Positions 46,023 through 55,333 are shown, counted from the stretch's first letter. The stretch: DNA of 64,000 nucleotides from Paenibacillus sp. FSL R7-0273 (GCF_000758625.1 NZ_CP009283.1:4413501-4477500), one strand, 5' to 3'. The notes: generated by a model not told the origin, from the letters alone. Numbers and translations are program-made.

Positions 46023-46379
46023 CTACTCTAACCTCTGCAAACGATCCACAAGCTCTGTGAACCGCTGTTTATATTGCTCAGGCAGCATCCCATTATCAGG
46101 CAGTCTGCGCAGTTCTTCTAAATAACGGTTGCGGTCGTCATGCTTAGCCAGCAGGCCAAGCTTCTCTTCATAATTCTCCAGCACCTGCTCGGCACGCTTG
46201 ATATGCTCGTACACGGCCTGGCGGCTGATTTCAAATTCCGCAGCAATCTCTCCCAGGGAGAAATCATCGTGGAAATAATATTTCAGAAACGTTTGCTGTT
46301 TATCAGTAAGCAGCCGTTCATAGAATGCGAATAACAGGTTAATCCGGTTCGTCTTCTCGAGCCTATTCTCCTGACTCAT
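46023..46379 (-). CDS. ylxM: YlxM/p13 family HTH protein
   Basis: YlxM is a small helix-turn-helix protein encoded with ffh in Gram-positives and is thought to modulate the SRP pathway. The 118-residue protein has the sigma-70-region-4-like HTH at about 42-70 (SLGEIAAEFEISRQAVYEHI) followed by a coiled segment. I chose ATG at 46379, eight bases after AGGGAG. Confidence 0.93.
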   Translation of the reverse strand: MSQENRLEKTNRINLLFAFYERLLTDKQQTFLKYYFHDDFSLGEIAAEFEISRQAVYEHIKRAEQVLENYEEKLGLLAKHDDRNRYLEELRRLPDNGMLPEQYKQRFTELVDRLQRLE

Positions 46380-46454
46380 CAAGGGCACTCCCTTCGTCAA
46401 GGAAAAACACTTTACAGCTTCACAACGTCCCTTATGATACCGAAAACAAAGAAA

Positions 46455-46490
46455 GATGTCAAGCTTTTTTGCTTGTCATCTTTTTTTGTA
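46455..46490 (-). terminator. Terminator after the hemolysin III gene
   Basis: GATGACAAGC-AAAAAA-GCTTGACATC (minus strand, 46455-46480, one mismatch) is followed by TTTCTTTG; on the plus strand T7 follows. It lies between ylxM and the hemolysin III gene. Confidence 0.65.
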
Positions 46491-46526
46491 TGCAAAATGC
46501 ATCAGTTGCCTGTTATTTTACAGCTT

Positions 46527-47174
46527 TTAACGGATCGGCAGCAGGTAGATCAGAACGGCGAAGAAGTGTGTCACGCTGCCGGCCAGCACGAAAATATGCC
46601 AGACCGCATGGTGGAACGGAAACCCTCTCCATACATAAAAGATCGTTCCCAGCGTGTACAGGATACCGCCAGTCATCAGCAGTGCCATTCCGCCGCCGGC
46701 AACAGCCGCTGACAGCGGGTTCCAGGCGATTACGATCAGCCAGCCCATGGCGATGTAGAAGATCGTCGACATGAACAGGAACTTTTTGACGAAAAAGGCC
46801 TTGAAGGCTACACCGAACAACGCTACGCCCCAGACGATACCGAACAGGCTCCAGCCCAGCGGTCCGCGGATCGCAACTAGCAGGAACGGCGTATAGGTTC
46901 CGGCAATGAACAGATAGATGGAGGAATGATCGAAGAACTCAAACAGGTCCTTCGCTTTGCCCTCCCGCAGACTATGCACCAGAGTTGAGTTGAGGTACAG
47001 CAGCAGCATCGTTGTTCCATAGATCGAGAAGCTGACCACATGCCAGGCCGTTCCTTCCAGGCTGGCATAAACAACGAGCAGAACAAGCGCAGCTACACTC
47101 AGCACCGTACCGATACCGTGCGTAATTGCATTTGCTATCTCTTCTCTGCGGCTGTACGTATAAGTATTTGCCAT
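46527..47174 (-). CDS. Hemolysin III / YqfA family membrane protein
   Basis: The 215-residue protein has seven hydrophobic segments and the family signature HSLREGKAKDLFEFFDHSSIYLFIAGTYTPF (about 75-105), with His residues typical of the PAQR/HlyIII metal site, and a later FHHAVWHIFVLAGS. Members are intramembrane hydrolase-like proteins; a real haemolytic role is doubtful. GGAAGGA precedes the ATG. Confidence 0.93.
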   Translation of the reverse strand: MANTYTYSRREEIANAITHGIGTVLSVAALVLLVVYASLEGTAWHVVSFSIYGTTMLLLYLNSTLVHSLREGKAKDLFEFFDHSSIYLFIAGTYTPFLLVAIRGPLGWSLFGIVWGVALFGVAFKAFFVKKFLFMSTIFYIAMGWLIVIAWNPLSAAVAGGGMALLMTGGILYTLGTIFYVWRGFPFHHAVWHIFVLAGSVTHFFAVLIYLLPIR

Positions 47175-47264
47175 AACAAAATCCTTCCGTGTGCGGTTTT
47201 CTTCTATTATATCCTGTTAAGGGCTCTCATTCCAGCCTGCCGGGCACACCCGGCAGCTGAAACA

Positions 47265-48782
47265 CTACAGATTATAGAGCTCTTTATATTTCGTTTCCAG
47301 GTAATCAGCCAGATAATCCGGGTTCAGCGGCTCACCGGTTACCTGCTCAATAATTTGCGACGGGGTCAGGCTTTTGCCGAAGCGGTAGATTTTATCGGTC
47401 AGCCATTCCTTGATTGGAATCAGATTGCCTTCAGCGATCAGGCTGTCGAATTCAGGCAGCTCTTTGCGGAGCGTATTCAGCATTTGGGCGGCGTACATAT
47501 TTCCCAGTGAGTATGAGGCAAAATAGCCAAAATCCCCTCCGGACCAGTGCACATCCTGCAGTACACCCAGCGCATCGGACGGCGGAGTAATGCCCAGATA
47601 TTCCTGATACTTGGCGTTCCAGGTCTTAGGCAGATCTTTAACCTCCAGCCCTTCATTAAAAATCAGCTTCTCGATCTCATAGCGGATGATGATATGCAGA
47701 TTATAGGTCAGCTCGTCCGCTTCAATCCGGATAAAGGAGTTCGCAACGCTGTTGACCGCACGGTAGAAGTGCTCCACTTCAATATCAGTGAGCTGTTCCG
47801 GGAAATGCTGCTGCAGATCGCCGTAATAACGCTGCCAGAAGGCGCGGCTGCGCCCGATCATATTTTCCCAAAGTCTGGACTGGGATTCATGGATACCCAT
47901 GGAGGTGCCCCCGGACAGCGGTGTTCCCACCAGATCCTTGCTGATATTCTGCTCATAGAGGGCGTGTCCGCCTTCATGCAGGGAGCTGAAAATCGCACTG
48001 GTCACGTTATCCAGCAGATAATTGGTCGTAATGCGCACATCCCCAGGGTTGAGCCCGGTAGCGAACGGATGCACACTCTCGTCAAGCCGCCCTGCATCAA
48101 AGTCATAGCCCATCTGCTCCAGAATGAACAGGCCGAACTTCTCCTGCTGCTCTTTTGCAAAAATCTGGCTGAGGAACTCCTTATCCGGCTTATCAGGGGA
48201 AGCACTGATGGCCTCCACCAGCGGAACAAGGCGGCTGCGCAGACGGTCGAACAGCTCGTCCACTTTGGCAACGGTCAGATCCGGCTCATACATATCCAGC
48301 AGCGTATCATACCGGGTATCCTTCACACCCCAGTAATCAATGAACTCCTGCTTAAAGGCGACGATCTTGCTTAAGAAGGGCTCAAAGGAGGCAAAATCAT
48401 CATTAGCTTTGGCTTCCTCCCAGATGCTTTGGGAACGGGCGGCCAGCGCGGCGTATTCCTCAAAGGTTTTGGACGGAATGCTCTTGCTGCGCTCGTACTC
48501 CTTGCGGCAATCCTTGACGATTTTATTCTGGACATCGCTCAGTTGTGAGGCTACATCCGGAGTGCTGAAGAAGGCTGTAAACCCGCCCATCTCCTCAGAC
48601 GTCTCCAGCCGGAAAAGCTCGCCTGTGAGCATCCCGATCGTTCCGGAGCGGACCTCAATCCCTTTGCGGGGCGCACCTGTCTGCAAATCCCAATGAAGGA
48701 GTCCAATCGCTTCACTATAGCTGCTGATTTTAGATAACAATTCCTGAAATGATTCCCATTTGTCCTGAACGGCCTGTTCCAT
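47265..48782 (-). CDS. M32 family metallocarboxypeptidase
   Basis: This is a thermostable carboxypeptidase 1 (Taq) type enzyme, a cytoplasmic zinc peptidase removing C-terminal residues. The 505-residue protein has HEGGH at about 269-273 (zinc ligands and catalytic Glu) and the conserved GIHESQSRLWENMIGRS. I chose ATG at 48782 with AGGTGG six bases upstream. There is no signal peptide. The length fits the family (~500). Confidence 0.95.
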   Translation of the reverse strand: MEQAVQDKWESFQELLSKISSYSEAIGLLHWDLQTGAPRKGIEVRSGTIGMLTGELFRLETSEEMGGFTAFFSTPDVASQLSDVQNKIVKDCRKEYERSKSIPSKTFEEYAALAARSQSIWEEAKANDDFASFEPFLSKIVAFKQEFIDYWGVKDTRYDTLLDMYEPDLTVAKVDELFDRLRSRLVPLVEAISASPDKPDKEFLSQIFAKEQQEKFGLFILEQMGYDFDAGRLDESVHPFATGLNPGDVRITTNYLLDNVTSAIFSSLHEGGHALYEQNISKDLVGTPLSGGTSMGIHESQSRLWENMIGRSRAFWQRYYGDLQQHFPEQLTDIEVEHFYRAVNSVANSFIRIEADELTYNLHIIIRYEIEKLIFNEGLEVKDLPKTWNAKYQEYLGITPPSDALGVLQDVHWSGGDFGYFASYSLGNMYAAQMLNTLRKELPEFDSLIAEGNLIPIKEWLTDKIYRFGKSLTPSQIIEQVTGEPLNPDYLADYLETKYKELYNL

Positions 48783-48866
48783 TACCATCCACCTGCTTTC
48801 TCTGTTTTCCTTATTCTTCTTGATGATACTTTTTATATCCGCCGGAATCAACTTGCTTACAGGTTA

Positions 48867-48896
48867 TTGACTCCGAGGAATTATAGTCCTTATAAT
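48867..48896 (+). promoter_or_regulatory. SigA promoter of the carbonic anhydrase gene
   Basis: TTGACT (48867-48872) and perfect TATAAT (48891-48896), 18 nt apart. The start at about 48903 gives a leader of about 130 nt. Confidence 0.75.
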
Positions 48897-48931
48897 CAGT
48901 TCAGAGTATTCCGTCTTAAATTTAAAATAGT

Positions 48932-48954
48932 TCTTTATTTACAGAATAAAGAAT
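48932..48954 (+). promoter_or_regulatory. Perfect 9-bp hairpin in the carbonic anhydrase leader
   Basis: TTCTTTATT-TACAG-AATAAAGAA lies about 30 nt into the transcript. It is A/T-rich with no T-run, so it could be an mRNA stability or binding element rather than a terminator. Confidence 0.45.
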
Positions 48955-49036
48955 GCGCAGGCTTGAATTGAATAAACCTTGCGTACATACGCAAAGCCTA
49001 CATTACACAAAACTATTTTTAGGAGGAAGCATGGTC

Positions 49037-49615
49037 ATGACACAAATATCGGAGATTTTGAATTTTAACAAGAAGTTTGTTGAGGAGAAAGAATACGAAG
49101 CCTATCTGACCAGCCGCTTTCCGGATAAAAAGATGCTGATTATTACCTGTATGGACACACGGCTGGTTGAGCTTTTGCCAAAAGCGATGAACTTCAAAAA
49201 CGGTGATGTCAAAATCATCAAAAATGCCGGTGCCGTTATCTCCCAGCCCTTCGGGTCGGTTATGCGAAGCGTTATGGTCGCTCTGTATGAGCTGGATGCG
49301 GACGAGGTTATCGTAGTTGGACACTATGAATGCGGCATGGCTTCCCTGAACGCGGACAAAATGATCAACTCCATCAAGGAACGCGGTGTATCCGATGAAG
49401 TCCTGTCTACGCTTGAAAATTCGGGGATTAAGCTGACCAAATGGCTGCGCGGGTTTGACAATGTGCAGGACGGGGTAATTCAGACTGTGGAGCTGATTAA
49501 GCGCCATCCTTTACTCCCCCCAAACGTGCCTATTCACGGCATGATCATCGATCCGGCAACCGGAGCGCTTGAGCTTGTCTCGGAAGGCTACGTGGAGAAC
49601 AAGGCAACTCTCTGA
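49037..49615 (+). CDS. Beta-class carbonic anhydrase
   Basis: The enzyme interconverts CO2 and bicarbonate. The 192-residue protein has the zinc ligands Cys38, His96 and Cys99 and the Asp40-Arg42 dyad (CMDTRL and GHYECG), in the compact YvdA/Rv-type arrangement. I chose ATG at 49037 (ten bases after AGGAGG); ATG at 49031 would add two residues. It has its own promoter and terminator. Confidence 0.94.
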   Translation: MTQISEILNFNKKFVEEKEYEAYLTSRFPDKKMLIITCMDTRLVELLPKAMNFKNGDVKIIKNAGAVISQPFGSVMRSVMVALYELDADEVIVVGHYECGMASLNADKMINSIKERGVSDEVLSTLENSGIKLTKWLRGFDNVQDGVIQTVELIKRHPLLPPNVPIHGMIIDPATGALELVSEGYVENKATL

Positions 49616-49625
49616 CAAATGTTTT

Positions 49626-49657
49626 TGACGTGGACTGCTGTCCACGTCACTTTTTTT
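49626..49657 (+). terminator. Terminator after the carbonic anhydrase gene
   Basis: TGACGTGGAC-TGCT-GTCCACGTCA, a perfect 10-bp stem, is followed by CTTTTTTT. Confidence 0.93.
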
Positions 49658-49706
49658 ATGTCCGGATATCTGCCGGAAAGAAAATCAAAAATATTTTATT
49701 TAAAAT

Positions 49707-49732
49707 TGAAACCTCCGAGGACATACTACGTA
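49707..49732 (+). promoter_or_regulatory. ECF-sigma (SigW-like) promoter
   Basis: TGAAAC (49707-49712), 16 nt, then CGTA (49729-49732). This matches the TGAAAC-N16-CGTA pattern of envelope-stress ECF sigma factors. It lies about 50 bp upstream of the two-gene unit at 49787-50508. Confidence 0.68.
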
Positions 49733-49786
49733 TTACCGGGCAGAACTACAAATTTTAAGACAACCTTAGGAGGGTACTCGTACTAA

Positions 49787-50221
49787 ATGAAATCAATGAA
49801 ACGTGTAATGATGATTGTAATGGCCTTTACCCTGTTCTTTGCTGTAACCGCTCCCGATTTTGCGGATGCGCGGCGCGGCGGAGGGTTTAAATCCGGCAGC
49901 CGCGGCTTTACCACGACTCCGAAGAAATCAACTACGGATAATGTTAGAAAAAGCGATAGCACTACTGGTACTACAGCCGGAACTGCAGCCAATACAAACC
50001 GCGGATTCTTTAGCGGCGGCGGGCTGATGAAGGGCATGATGATCGGCGGACTGGCCGGCTTCCTGTTCGGCAGCATGTTTGCCGGCATGGGCGCTTTCGG
50101 TAATATTCTCGGCTTCCTCGTTAACATGCTTGCGATCTATCTTGTGGTGGTGCTTGTAATGTCCTTCTTCCGCCGCAGAAGAGAAAGACGCAGACTTGAA
50201 GAAAGAGACGGCCGCTACTAA
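49787..50221 (+). CDS. Putative secreted/membrane Tim44-like small protein
   Basis: The 144-residue protein has an N-terminal signal (about 1-27, with ADARRGGG after it), a Ser/Thr/Lys-rich spacer, a Gly/Met-rich hydrophobic region (GGGLMKGMMIGGLAGFLFGSMF) and a transmembrane helix (about 108-128), ending in a basic tail (FFRRRRERRRLEER). This pattern occurs in short bacterial Tim44-like proteins, but the Tim44 domain itself is absent. Its stop overlaps the next start (TAATG). Induction by envelope stress is inferred from the ECF promoter. Confidence 0.72.
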   Translation: MKSMKRVMMIVMAFTLFFAVTAPDFADARRGGGFKSGSRGFTTTPKKSTTDNVRKSDSTTGTTAGTAANTNRGFFSGGGLMKGMMIGGLAGFLFGSMFAGMGAFGNILGFLVNMLAIYLVVVLVMSFFRRRRERRRLEERDGRY

Positions 50222-50508
50222 TGTCAACGACTGTTCTCAGTATGGATGAAATCATTAACGCGATCTGCCTCCACATGGCTGAACGCAAGGCTGTCCGTGT
50301 CCAGGACGTTCAGGTTGAGCTCAGCTGGGACGAAGACACCGGCTATACTGCTGAGGTCTGGATTCAGGGACGCAGCCAGTATCTGGTGGAATCCAATATG
50401 ATCGAAGCGATCCTCCGCTATCTGCACAGCGAGTACGGCATCCGCGCTTACCGCGAGAATGTACGGCTCGATCTGGATGAGGAAATTACCGCAATTGTGA
50501 ATATGTAA
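50221..50508 (+). CDS. DUF2653 (YxcD) family protein
   Basis: The 95-residue protein matches the DUF2653 pattern: MDEIINAICLHMAERK at the start, ELSWDEDTGYTAEVW, and a C-terminal LRYLHSEYGIRAYRE. Function unknown. Its ATG overlaps the stop of the previous gene by 1 nt, so both are co-translated and share the ECF-type promoter. Confidence 0.85.
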   Translation: MSTTVLSMDEIINAICLHMAERKAVRVQDVQVELSWDEDTGYTAEVWIQGRSQYLVESNMIEAILRYLHSEYGIRAYRENVRLDLDEEITAIVNM

Positions 50509-50519
50509 TTGAGGTGTGA

Positions 50520-50548
50520 AGAGGCAGCCCGCCGGGCTGCCTCTTTTT
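50520..50548 (+). terminator. Terminator after the DUF2653 gene
   Basis: AGAGGCAGCCC-GCC-GGGCTGCCTCT, an 11-bp stem, is followed by TTTTC. Strong on the plus strand. Confidence 0.93.
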
Positions 50549-50577
50549 CGCGTATGTGCGTATATGCTGCTTTTATA

Positions 50578-51597
50578 CTACTCATAGAAATATTGTTTAA
50601 CTGTTCCCCGGCCGCCCGCGACCTCCACCTCGGCATATGCACCGTTAACCAGCGTCATTTGCGGCGGTACATGCCCGAAATCAAGATCGTAAAGAACCGG
50701 CAGCTGCAGGTCCTCCGCCAAATCACGGTATACGTCTTCTGCAGTGTAGCCGAGCAGCGGCTGGTTACCTCCGCTCCGTCCGAACAGTATCCCCGAGCAA
50801 TTCTCAAACCAGCCGGCGTACTTCATGTGAACAAGCGATCTGCGGAGATCTGCCGTATTCAGATCACAGTTCTCCAGATACCAGACAATCGGCTCTCCGC
50901 CTGCAAACCGGCTGTTGAATCGCTGCACATCGCCATAAGGCGTTCCAATGATATGCCGGATGACATCAATGCAGCCGCCGAGCAGGCGGCCTTTTAGCGA
51001 AACGTCCTGACCGGATACCGACTTCCACACCGTCAGCGTATTCTGGCCGAACGGGGATGTTAAGGCCTCAGCTGACGCCTCCTCCGGCCCCTCATGCTTT
51101 GGTGAGGATTGCTGGACAATGCTGCCGCCGGACGGTGTTGAGAGCACCTTTTGCCACATGGCCGTTGTCTCATCAGTCTGCTGCCCGCGCAAATCCCCGA
51201 GGCTTGGCCCGTGAGCCGTGGCAATCCCAGTCCGCAAGGTGATGGCAAGCAGCAGCAGGCTGATGTCGGAGAAGCCCAGCACCCATTTGGGTCTGATCTC
51301 GTCAAAATCAATAAACTCCAGCATTTCGATCAGCAGCTCGCCGCCCCATGGCGGAATGATCAGGCCTATTTCCCCATCCTGCATCATCTGATTAAATTCG
51401 CTCCCCCGTTCCCTGCCCGGAGCAGACCTTGCTTTGTCATATTTGTATACTGTCTCAGCAAGGGCTACCCCGTAGCCTCTTTGCCTCATACGTTCGACAG
51501 CCTCGTCAAAAATATCCCGGTGCCCTTCATCCGCACCAAGCGACGAAGCAGTCACTCCCAGGACCGCCCCCGGTTGTAAAATCGGATATGTAATCAT
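50578..51597 (-). CDS. S66 family peptidase (LD-carboxypeptidase / MccF-like)
   Basis: The 339-residue protein has the S66 nucleophile Ser110 in LGFSDIS and the conserved GGCIDVIRHIIGTPYGD and C-terminal GHVPPQMTLVNG. Family members cut murein tetrapeptides at the LD bond or inactivate microcin C-type antibiotics. No signal peptide is visible, so a cytoplasmic role (murein recycling or self-immunity) is likely. I chose ATG at 51597 with AAGGAGG upstream. Confidence 0.88.
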   Translation of the reverse strand: MITYPILQPGAVLGVTASSLGADEGHRDIFDEAVERMRQRGYGVALAETVYKYDKARSAPGRERGSEFNQMMQDGEIGLIIPPWGGELLIEMLEFIDFDEIRPKWVLGFSDISLLLLAITLRTGIATAHGPSLGDLRGQQTDETTAMWQKVLSTPSGGSIVQQSSPKHEGPEEASAEALTSPFGQNTLTVWKSVSGQDVSLKGRLLGGCIDVIRHIIGTPYGDVQRFNSRFAGGEPIVWYLENCDLNTADLRRSLVHMKYAGWFENCSGILFGRSGGNQPLLGYTAEDVYRDLAEDLQLPVLYDLDFGHVPPQMTLVNGAYAEVEVAGGRGTVKQYFYE

Positions 51598-51734
51598 TAC
51601 GTTTCCTCCTTGGCTGGCAGTGCTTGCCCGCAAAACAGCTCAGACAAAGCAGCTTTAGTATGTAAACTACCTTCTATTGCCATTTTATCACCTATTCATC
51701 TTAAATTGGTAGAATATGTTTCGTTAATGGAACA

Positions 51735-51787
51735 GCAAAAAGACATGACCGGATATGCTGCACCGCCGCAGCAAAAACGGATCATGC
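51735..51787 (-). terminator. Terminator after the second Sm-like gene
   Basis: On the minus strand GGCATGATCCG pairs with CGGTCATGTC around an inner GCTGC/GCAGC stem, followed by TTTTTG. The stem has mismatches, so it is of medium strength. Confidence 0.6.
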
Positions 51788-51812
51788 CTTTTTATGATGT
51801 GGAAGGCTGCAG

Positions 51813-52166
51813 TTAGATCAATGAGATGGCAAGCAGCTCGAACAGCACCAGCGGCAGGATAACATTGTTGTTCACAGGTCCCGGATAAGGGTATCCCGGC
51901 CCCGGATACGGCTTGTAGTAAGGATTATAGAATCCGCGCGGCGACTCCACAGTGACTGTGATCATCAGATAAATATTTTTGCTGTCCATTCCGGCAATGA
52001 TGCCTTCATGTGTCATTCCGTCAAGCGTCTGCACCTTTACCTTGTGGTTTAAGTATGGCTTGCAGGACTGGTGCAGTGACTCACGGACTCCGTGTAAATG
52101 CTGCACCACCGCCGGATCTGCCTGATAAATGACCGCAGCCGTCTGGCTGGTATTATATGTCGACAT
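51813..52166 (-). CDS. Small Sm-like protein with hydrophobic C-terminal tail (copy 2)
   Basis: The 117-residue protein shares with the 40598-40846 gene the Sm1-like core (KVKVQTLDGMTHEGIIAGMD), an aromatic Gly/Pro-rich region (GFYNPYYKPYPGPGYPYPG) and the 15-residue tail ending LLAISLI. It has a longer N-terminus and lacks the CLHC pair. A spore coat or envelope role is possible, because such Tyr/Pro/Gly-rich segments are common in coat proteins, but no direct evidence exists here. Confidence 0.72.
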   Translation of the reverse strand: MSTYNTSQTAAVIYQADPAVVQHLHGVRESLHQSCKPYLNHKVKVQTLDGMTHEGIIAGMDSKNIYLMITVTVESPRGFYNPYYKPYPGPGYPYPGPVNNNVILPLVLFELLAISLI

Positions 52167-52253
52167 AGCGTTTGACCTCCGTTAATGGATTTGCTCCATT
52201 CTATGCAGATGCCTATACGATGGTGCCTTTCAGGGATCCGGTCTGCCCACGCC

Positions 52254-52289
52254 AAAAAACCGTACAGCGGCTGACGGCCGGGTACGGTT
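52254..52289 (-). terminator. Terminator after degV
   Basis: On the minus strand AACCGTAC and GTACGGTT enclose a GGCC/GCCG-like inner stem, followed by TTTTTGG. It lies 40 bp after the DegV gene. Confidence 0.85.
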
Positions 52290-52329
52290 CTGCTGGTAAT
52301 ACATGATGCAGGTAGGGCTGCACGCAGCT

Positions 52330-53169
52330 TTAAAAAGCGACTCCAATCCCGCCTTCACCGGCATAAGTGCCCATAACGGGACCCATGCTGGAGAAAACAA
52401 CCTCTTTGAAGGGGTGCTTTTCAAGTATACGCGCCTTAATCTCCAGCGCCAGCTTCTCACAGTTGCTGTGAACGATGGCGATCGCCGCTTTTTCGTAATC
52501 ATATTGCTTCTCGTCCAGCTTGCTCAGCAGCAGATTCAGCGCTTTAGGCAGGCCGCGGGTTTTCTCCACTACCTCAACCTTGCCCTCATCCTCGCTAATC
52601 TTCAGCAATAGCTTAATATTCAGCACAGATGCTACTGCGCCAGACAGACGGTTCAAGCGGCCGCCTTTAATCACATTTTCTAACGTATCCAGGGTGAAAT
52701 AGGCTGTTGTTTGCTGGATTTGTCTAAGTACCTTTTCCTTTAGCTCTGCCAGGCTGCAGGTCAGCGATAATCTCGCCGCCGTTGCCACGATAAGCGACAG
52801 GCCTCCGGAGAATCTTTTTGTATCTATAATTTCAATTGCATTCGGATGTCCTTCTTCCTCATACATCTCCTTGGCAATCGTAGCTGTCTGATAAGTGCTG
52901 CTGATGTTGGAGGACATACACAGGACCATGATATCTGTACCCGGTTCCACCTCCTTGAATGCTTCCAGGAAGCTTTGCGGACTTGGACTTGCCGTTGTAG
53001 GCAGCTCCTTAGATTCTCGCATCATTTCATAAAAGACCTTGGTCTCCGTGTGCTCAGGCATCAGATCATGCCCGAAATGAACCGGCAGATGAACAATCGT
53101 CACATTATACTTCTCAACATACTCAATGGGCAGGTCGGAACCGCTGTCCGTAATTATCTTGATGGCCAT
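52330..53169 (-). CDS. DegV family fatty-acid-binding protein
   Basis: DegV proteins bind a fatty acyl chain and, as FakB, present it to the FakA kinase. The 279-residue protein has the family start IKIITDSGSDLP, the ligand-site motif SPQSFLEAF and TKRFSGG, and a C-terminal GPVMGTYAGEGGIGVAF ending. AAGGAG precedes the ATG. The fakA gene is not in this window, so a specific FakB function is not shown. Confidence 0.93.
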   Translation of the reverse strand: MAIKIITDSGSDLPIEYVEKYNVTIVHLPVHFGHDLMPEHTETKVFYEMMRESKELPTTASPSPQSFLEAFKEVEPGTDIMVLCMSSNISSTYQTATIAKEMYEEEGHPNAIEIIDTKRFSGGLSLIVATAARLSLTCSLAELKEKVLRQIQQTTAYFTLDTLENVIKGGRLNRLSGAVASVLNIKLLLKISEDEGKVEVVEKTRGLPKALNLLLSKLDEKQYDYEKAAIAIVHSNCEKLALEIKARILEKHPFKEVVFSSMGPVMGTYAGEGGIGVAF

Positions 53170-53198
53170 CAGTGTGCGCTCCTTTCAAATTCTATATC

Positions 53199-53225
53199 AT
53201 TATAGTCAGGAGTGTAGAATATCAA
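53199..53225 (-). promoter_or_regulatory. Possible SigA promoter of degV
   Basis: On the minus strand TTGATA (53220-53225) and perfect TATAAT (53199-53204) are only 15 nt apart; an alternative TTGACA lies at 53240-53245. The start would be 23 nt before the gene. Confidence 0.4.
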
Positions 53226-53408
53226 TAGTACATTTTGTAACTTGTCAAAATAACGTTTTTATGCTTAGGGACATTAACAAGCAATCATTCTCTTTATTAC
53301 CCTATATGGAAACGGAAATACACAGCGTTTTTTGCTGCAGCAGGTGCTTTCTAACCTTCTCCCGATGTGATATGGTGTATAAATCAGCTGAAAGAAGGAG
53401 TGTAACGA

Positions 53409-53630
53409 GTGCGAAAGAACAATGCATGGAACCGGGGCAAGCATAACGGCGGAGGTCTGCCAAAACGGCAGCATCCGGAAGCAATAGCGGCAAGGAATCA
53501 GACAACAGATACAAACGCCGAGGAACCGGTTAATCTGCGGATTGATGCCGTCAAGCCGATGAACCGCAGCAACTGGGTCAGCCGGCCGGCGCGGGTGGTT
53601 CCGAAGAATAATGGGCCTAAGGAACAATAA
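53409..53630 (+). CDS. Small hydrophilic hypothetical protein
   Basis: The 73-residue, Asn/Arg/Pro-rich basic protein starts at GTG 53409, eight bases after AAGGAG, which supports translation. No transmembrane, Cys or known motif; two Trp (near residues 7 and 56) and Asn-rich runs resemble small spore-associated or nucleic-acid-binding proteins, but this is only a resemblance. A TATAAA lies about 30 nt upstream. Confidence 0.55.
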   Translation: MRKNNAWNRGKHNGGGLPKRQHPEAIAARNQTTDTNAEEPVNLRIDAVKPMNRSNWVSRPARVVPKNNGPKEQ

Positions 53631-53719
53631 TAAAGCACAGGAAGTGGGCAGCCTGCTTGAATATAGCTAATTTGCCAACCGGCAAACATGATTTCACAAG
53701 TATTGAACGGCGGGGCTAT

Positions 53720-53906
53720 TTAGTTGGATTTTTGATACTTAATTCCAGCTTTTCTCATCATTCACAGCGATTAGTTGGAAAAAGGTCATCTATCTCGCGC
53801 TATATACCGGTTTCAGCACCATTCTCACAGAATTAGGTGACACTTTTCCAATTAAACTTAAGAAAATGAGATTCTTTTGAGAATTAGATGACATTTTTCC
53901 ACTTAT
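53720..53906. repeat. Four-unit 187-bp element, copy A
   Basis: Two units in plus orientation start at 53720 and 53771, and two inverted units end at 53855 and 53906. Consensus TTAGTTGGAAAAAGGTCATCTA with variations. Spacing between like-oriented units is 51 nt; 84 nt separate the second start from the third end. The same geometry is seen in copy B. Confidence 0.82.
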
Positions 53907-53982
53907 ATAGATTGAACTAATAAAATTGCTGTTTTGGGATTGCATGTGACTCCAGAGAATGTTTGGACTTCCAGCCGCTGTT

Positions 53983-54090
53983 GTCTGCAGATTTCTTGAT
54001 TTATACCGTTTTTAACGGTTGAAATCCGCAGACAGCTTATGCTTCCGATGCTAGCTTTCCTACGGAAAGCTTTCAGGCGGTCGCTACCGC
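53983..54090. repeat. Cluster of stem-loops
   Basis: GTCTGCAGATTTC and GAAATCCGCAGAC (53983-53995 with 54021-54033, one mismatch) enclose ACCGTT/AACGGT. Next follow AGCTTTCC-TAC-GGAAAGCT (54053-54071) and GCGGT-CGCT-ACCGC (54077-54090). Confidence 0.65.
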
Positions 54091-54184
54091 TCCTCCAGTT
54101 CCAAAATTCTCCTCCGCCACTCTTCCCTTAACATAAATTCTTAAGTTCAATCTAAATAGATGGATTCAATGATGCTTTCTCATC

Positions 54185-54221
54185 AAAAAGATGATTCCGG
54201 GGTACGGAATCATCTTTTTTT
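54185..54221. terminator. Bidirectional terminator after the aldo/keto reductase gene
   Basis: AAAGATGATTCCG and CGGAATCATCTTT (54187-54199 and 54205-54217) form a 13-bp stem flanked by A-run and T-run; strong on both strands. Confidence 0.9.
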
Positions 54222-54267
54222 GCGGTATTCCTGTTCACTCAGCCTCTATCCTGCATATCCGGCTGCG

Positions 54268-55254
<987 letters not shown>

Positions 55255-55333
55255 CTTTCATTCACCTCTCCATAATAAGGATTGTACTAATGCCTTCTAA
55301 AGAATCACATTACTCCGCTCACCGGCTAAATGC

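Larger units (their letters stand above)
53631..54159. other. Repeat-rich intergenic region
   Basis: This region holds a 187-bp four-unit element (53720-53906) and stem-loops at 53983-54033 and 54053-54090. No ORF with ribosome site was seen. The flanking sequence from 54035 to 54130, a hairpin followed by CTCCTCCAGTTCC and CTCCTCCGCC, also looks like a dispersed repeat. Confidence 0.6.

Noticed and set aside
49631..49649. Regulatory palindrome GTGGAC...GTCCAC shared with 41976-41990
   Set aside because: At 49626-49657 it is explained by an intrinsic terminator and at 41976-41990 it lies within a coding frame; the match is short and probably chance.
53274..53627. 117-codon minus-strand frame opposite the small protein gene at 53409
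   Set aside because: No ribosome site, antisense to a gene with a good one, and overlaps the terminal repeats of the intergenic region.
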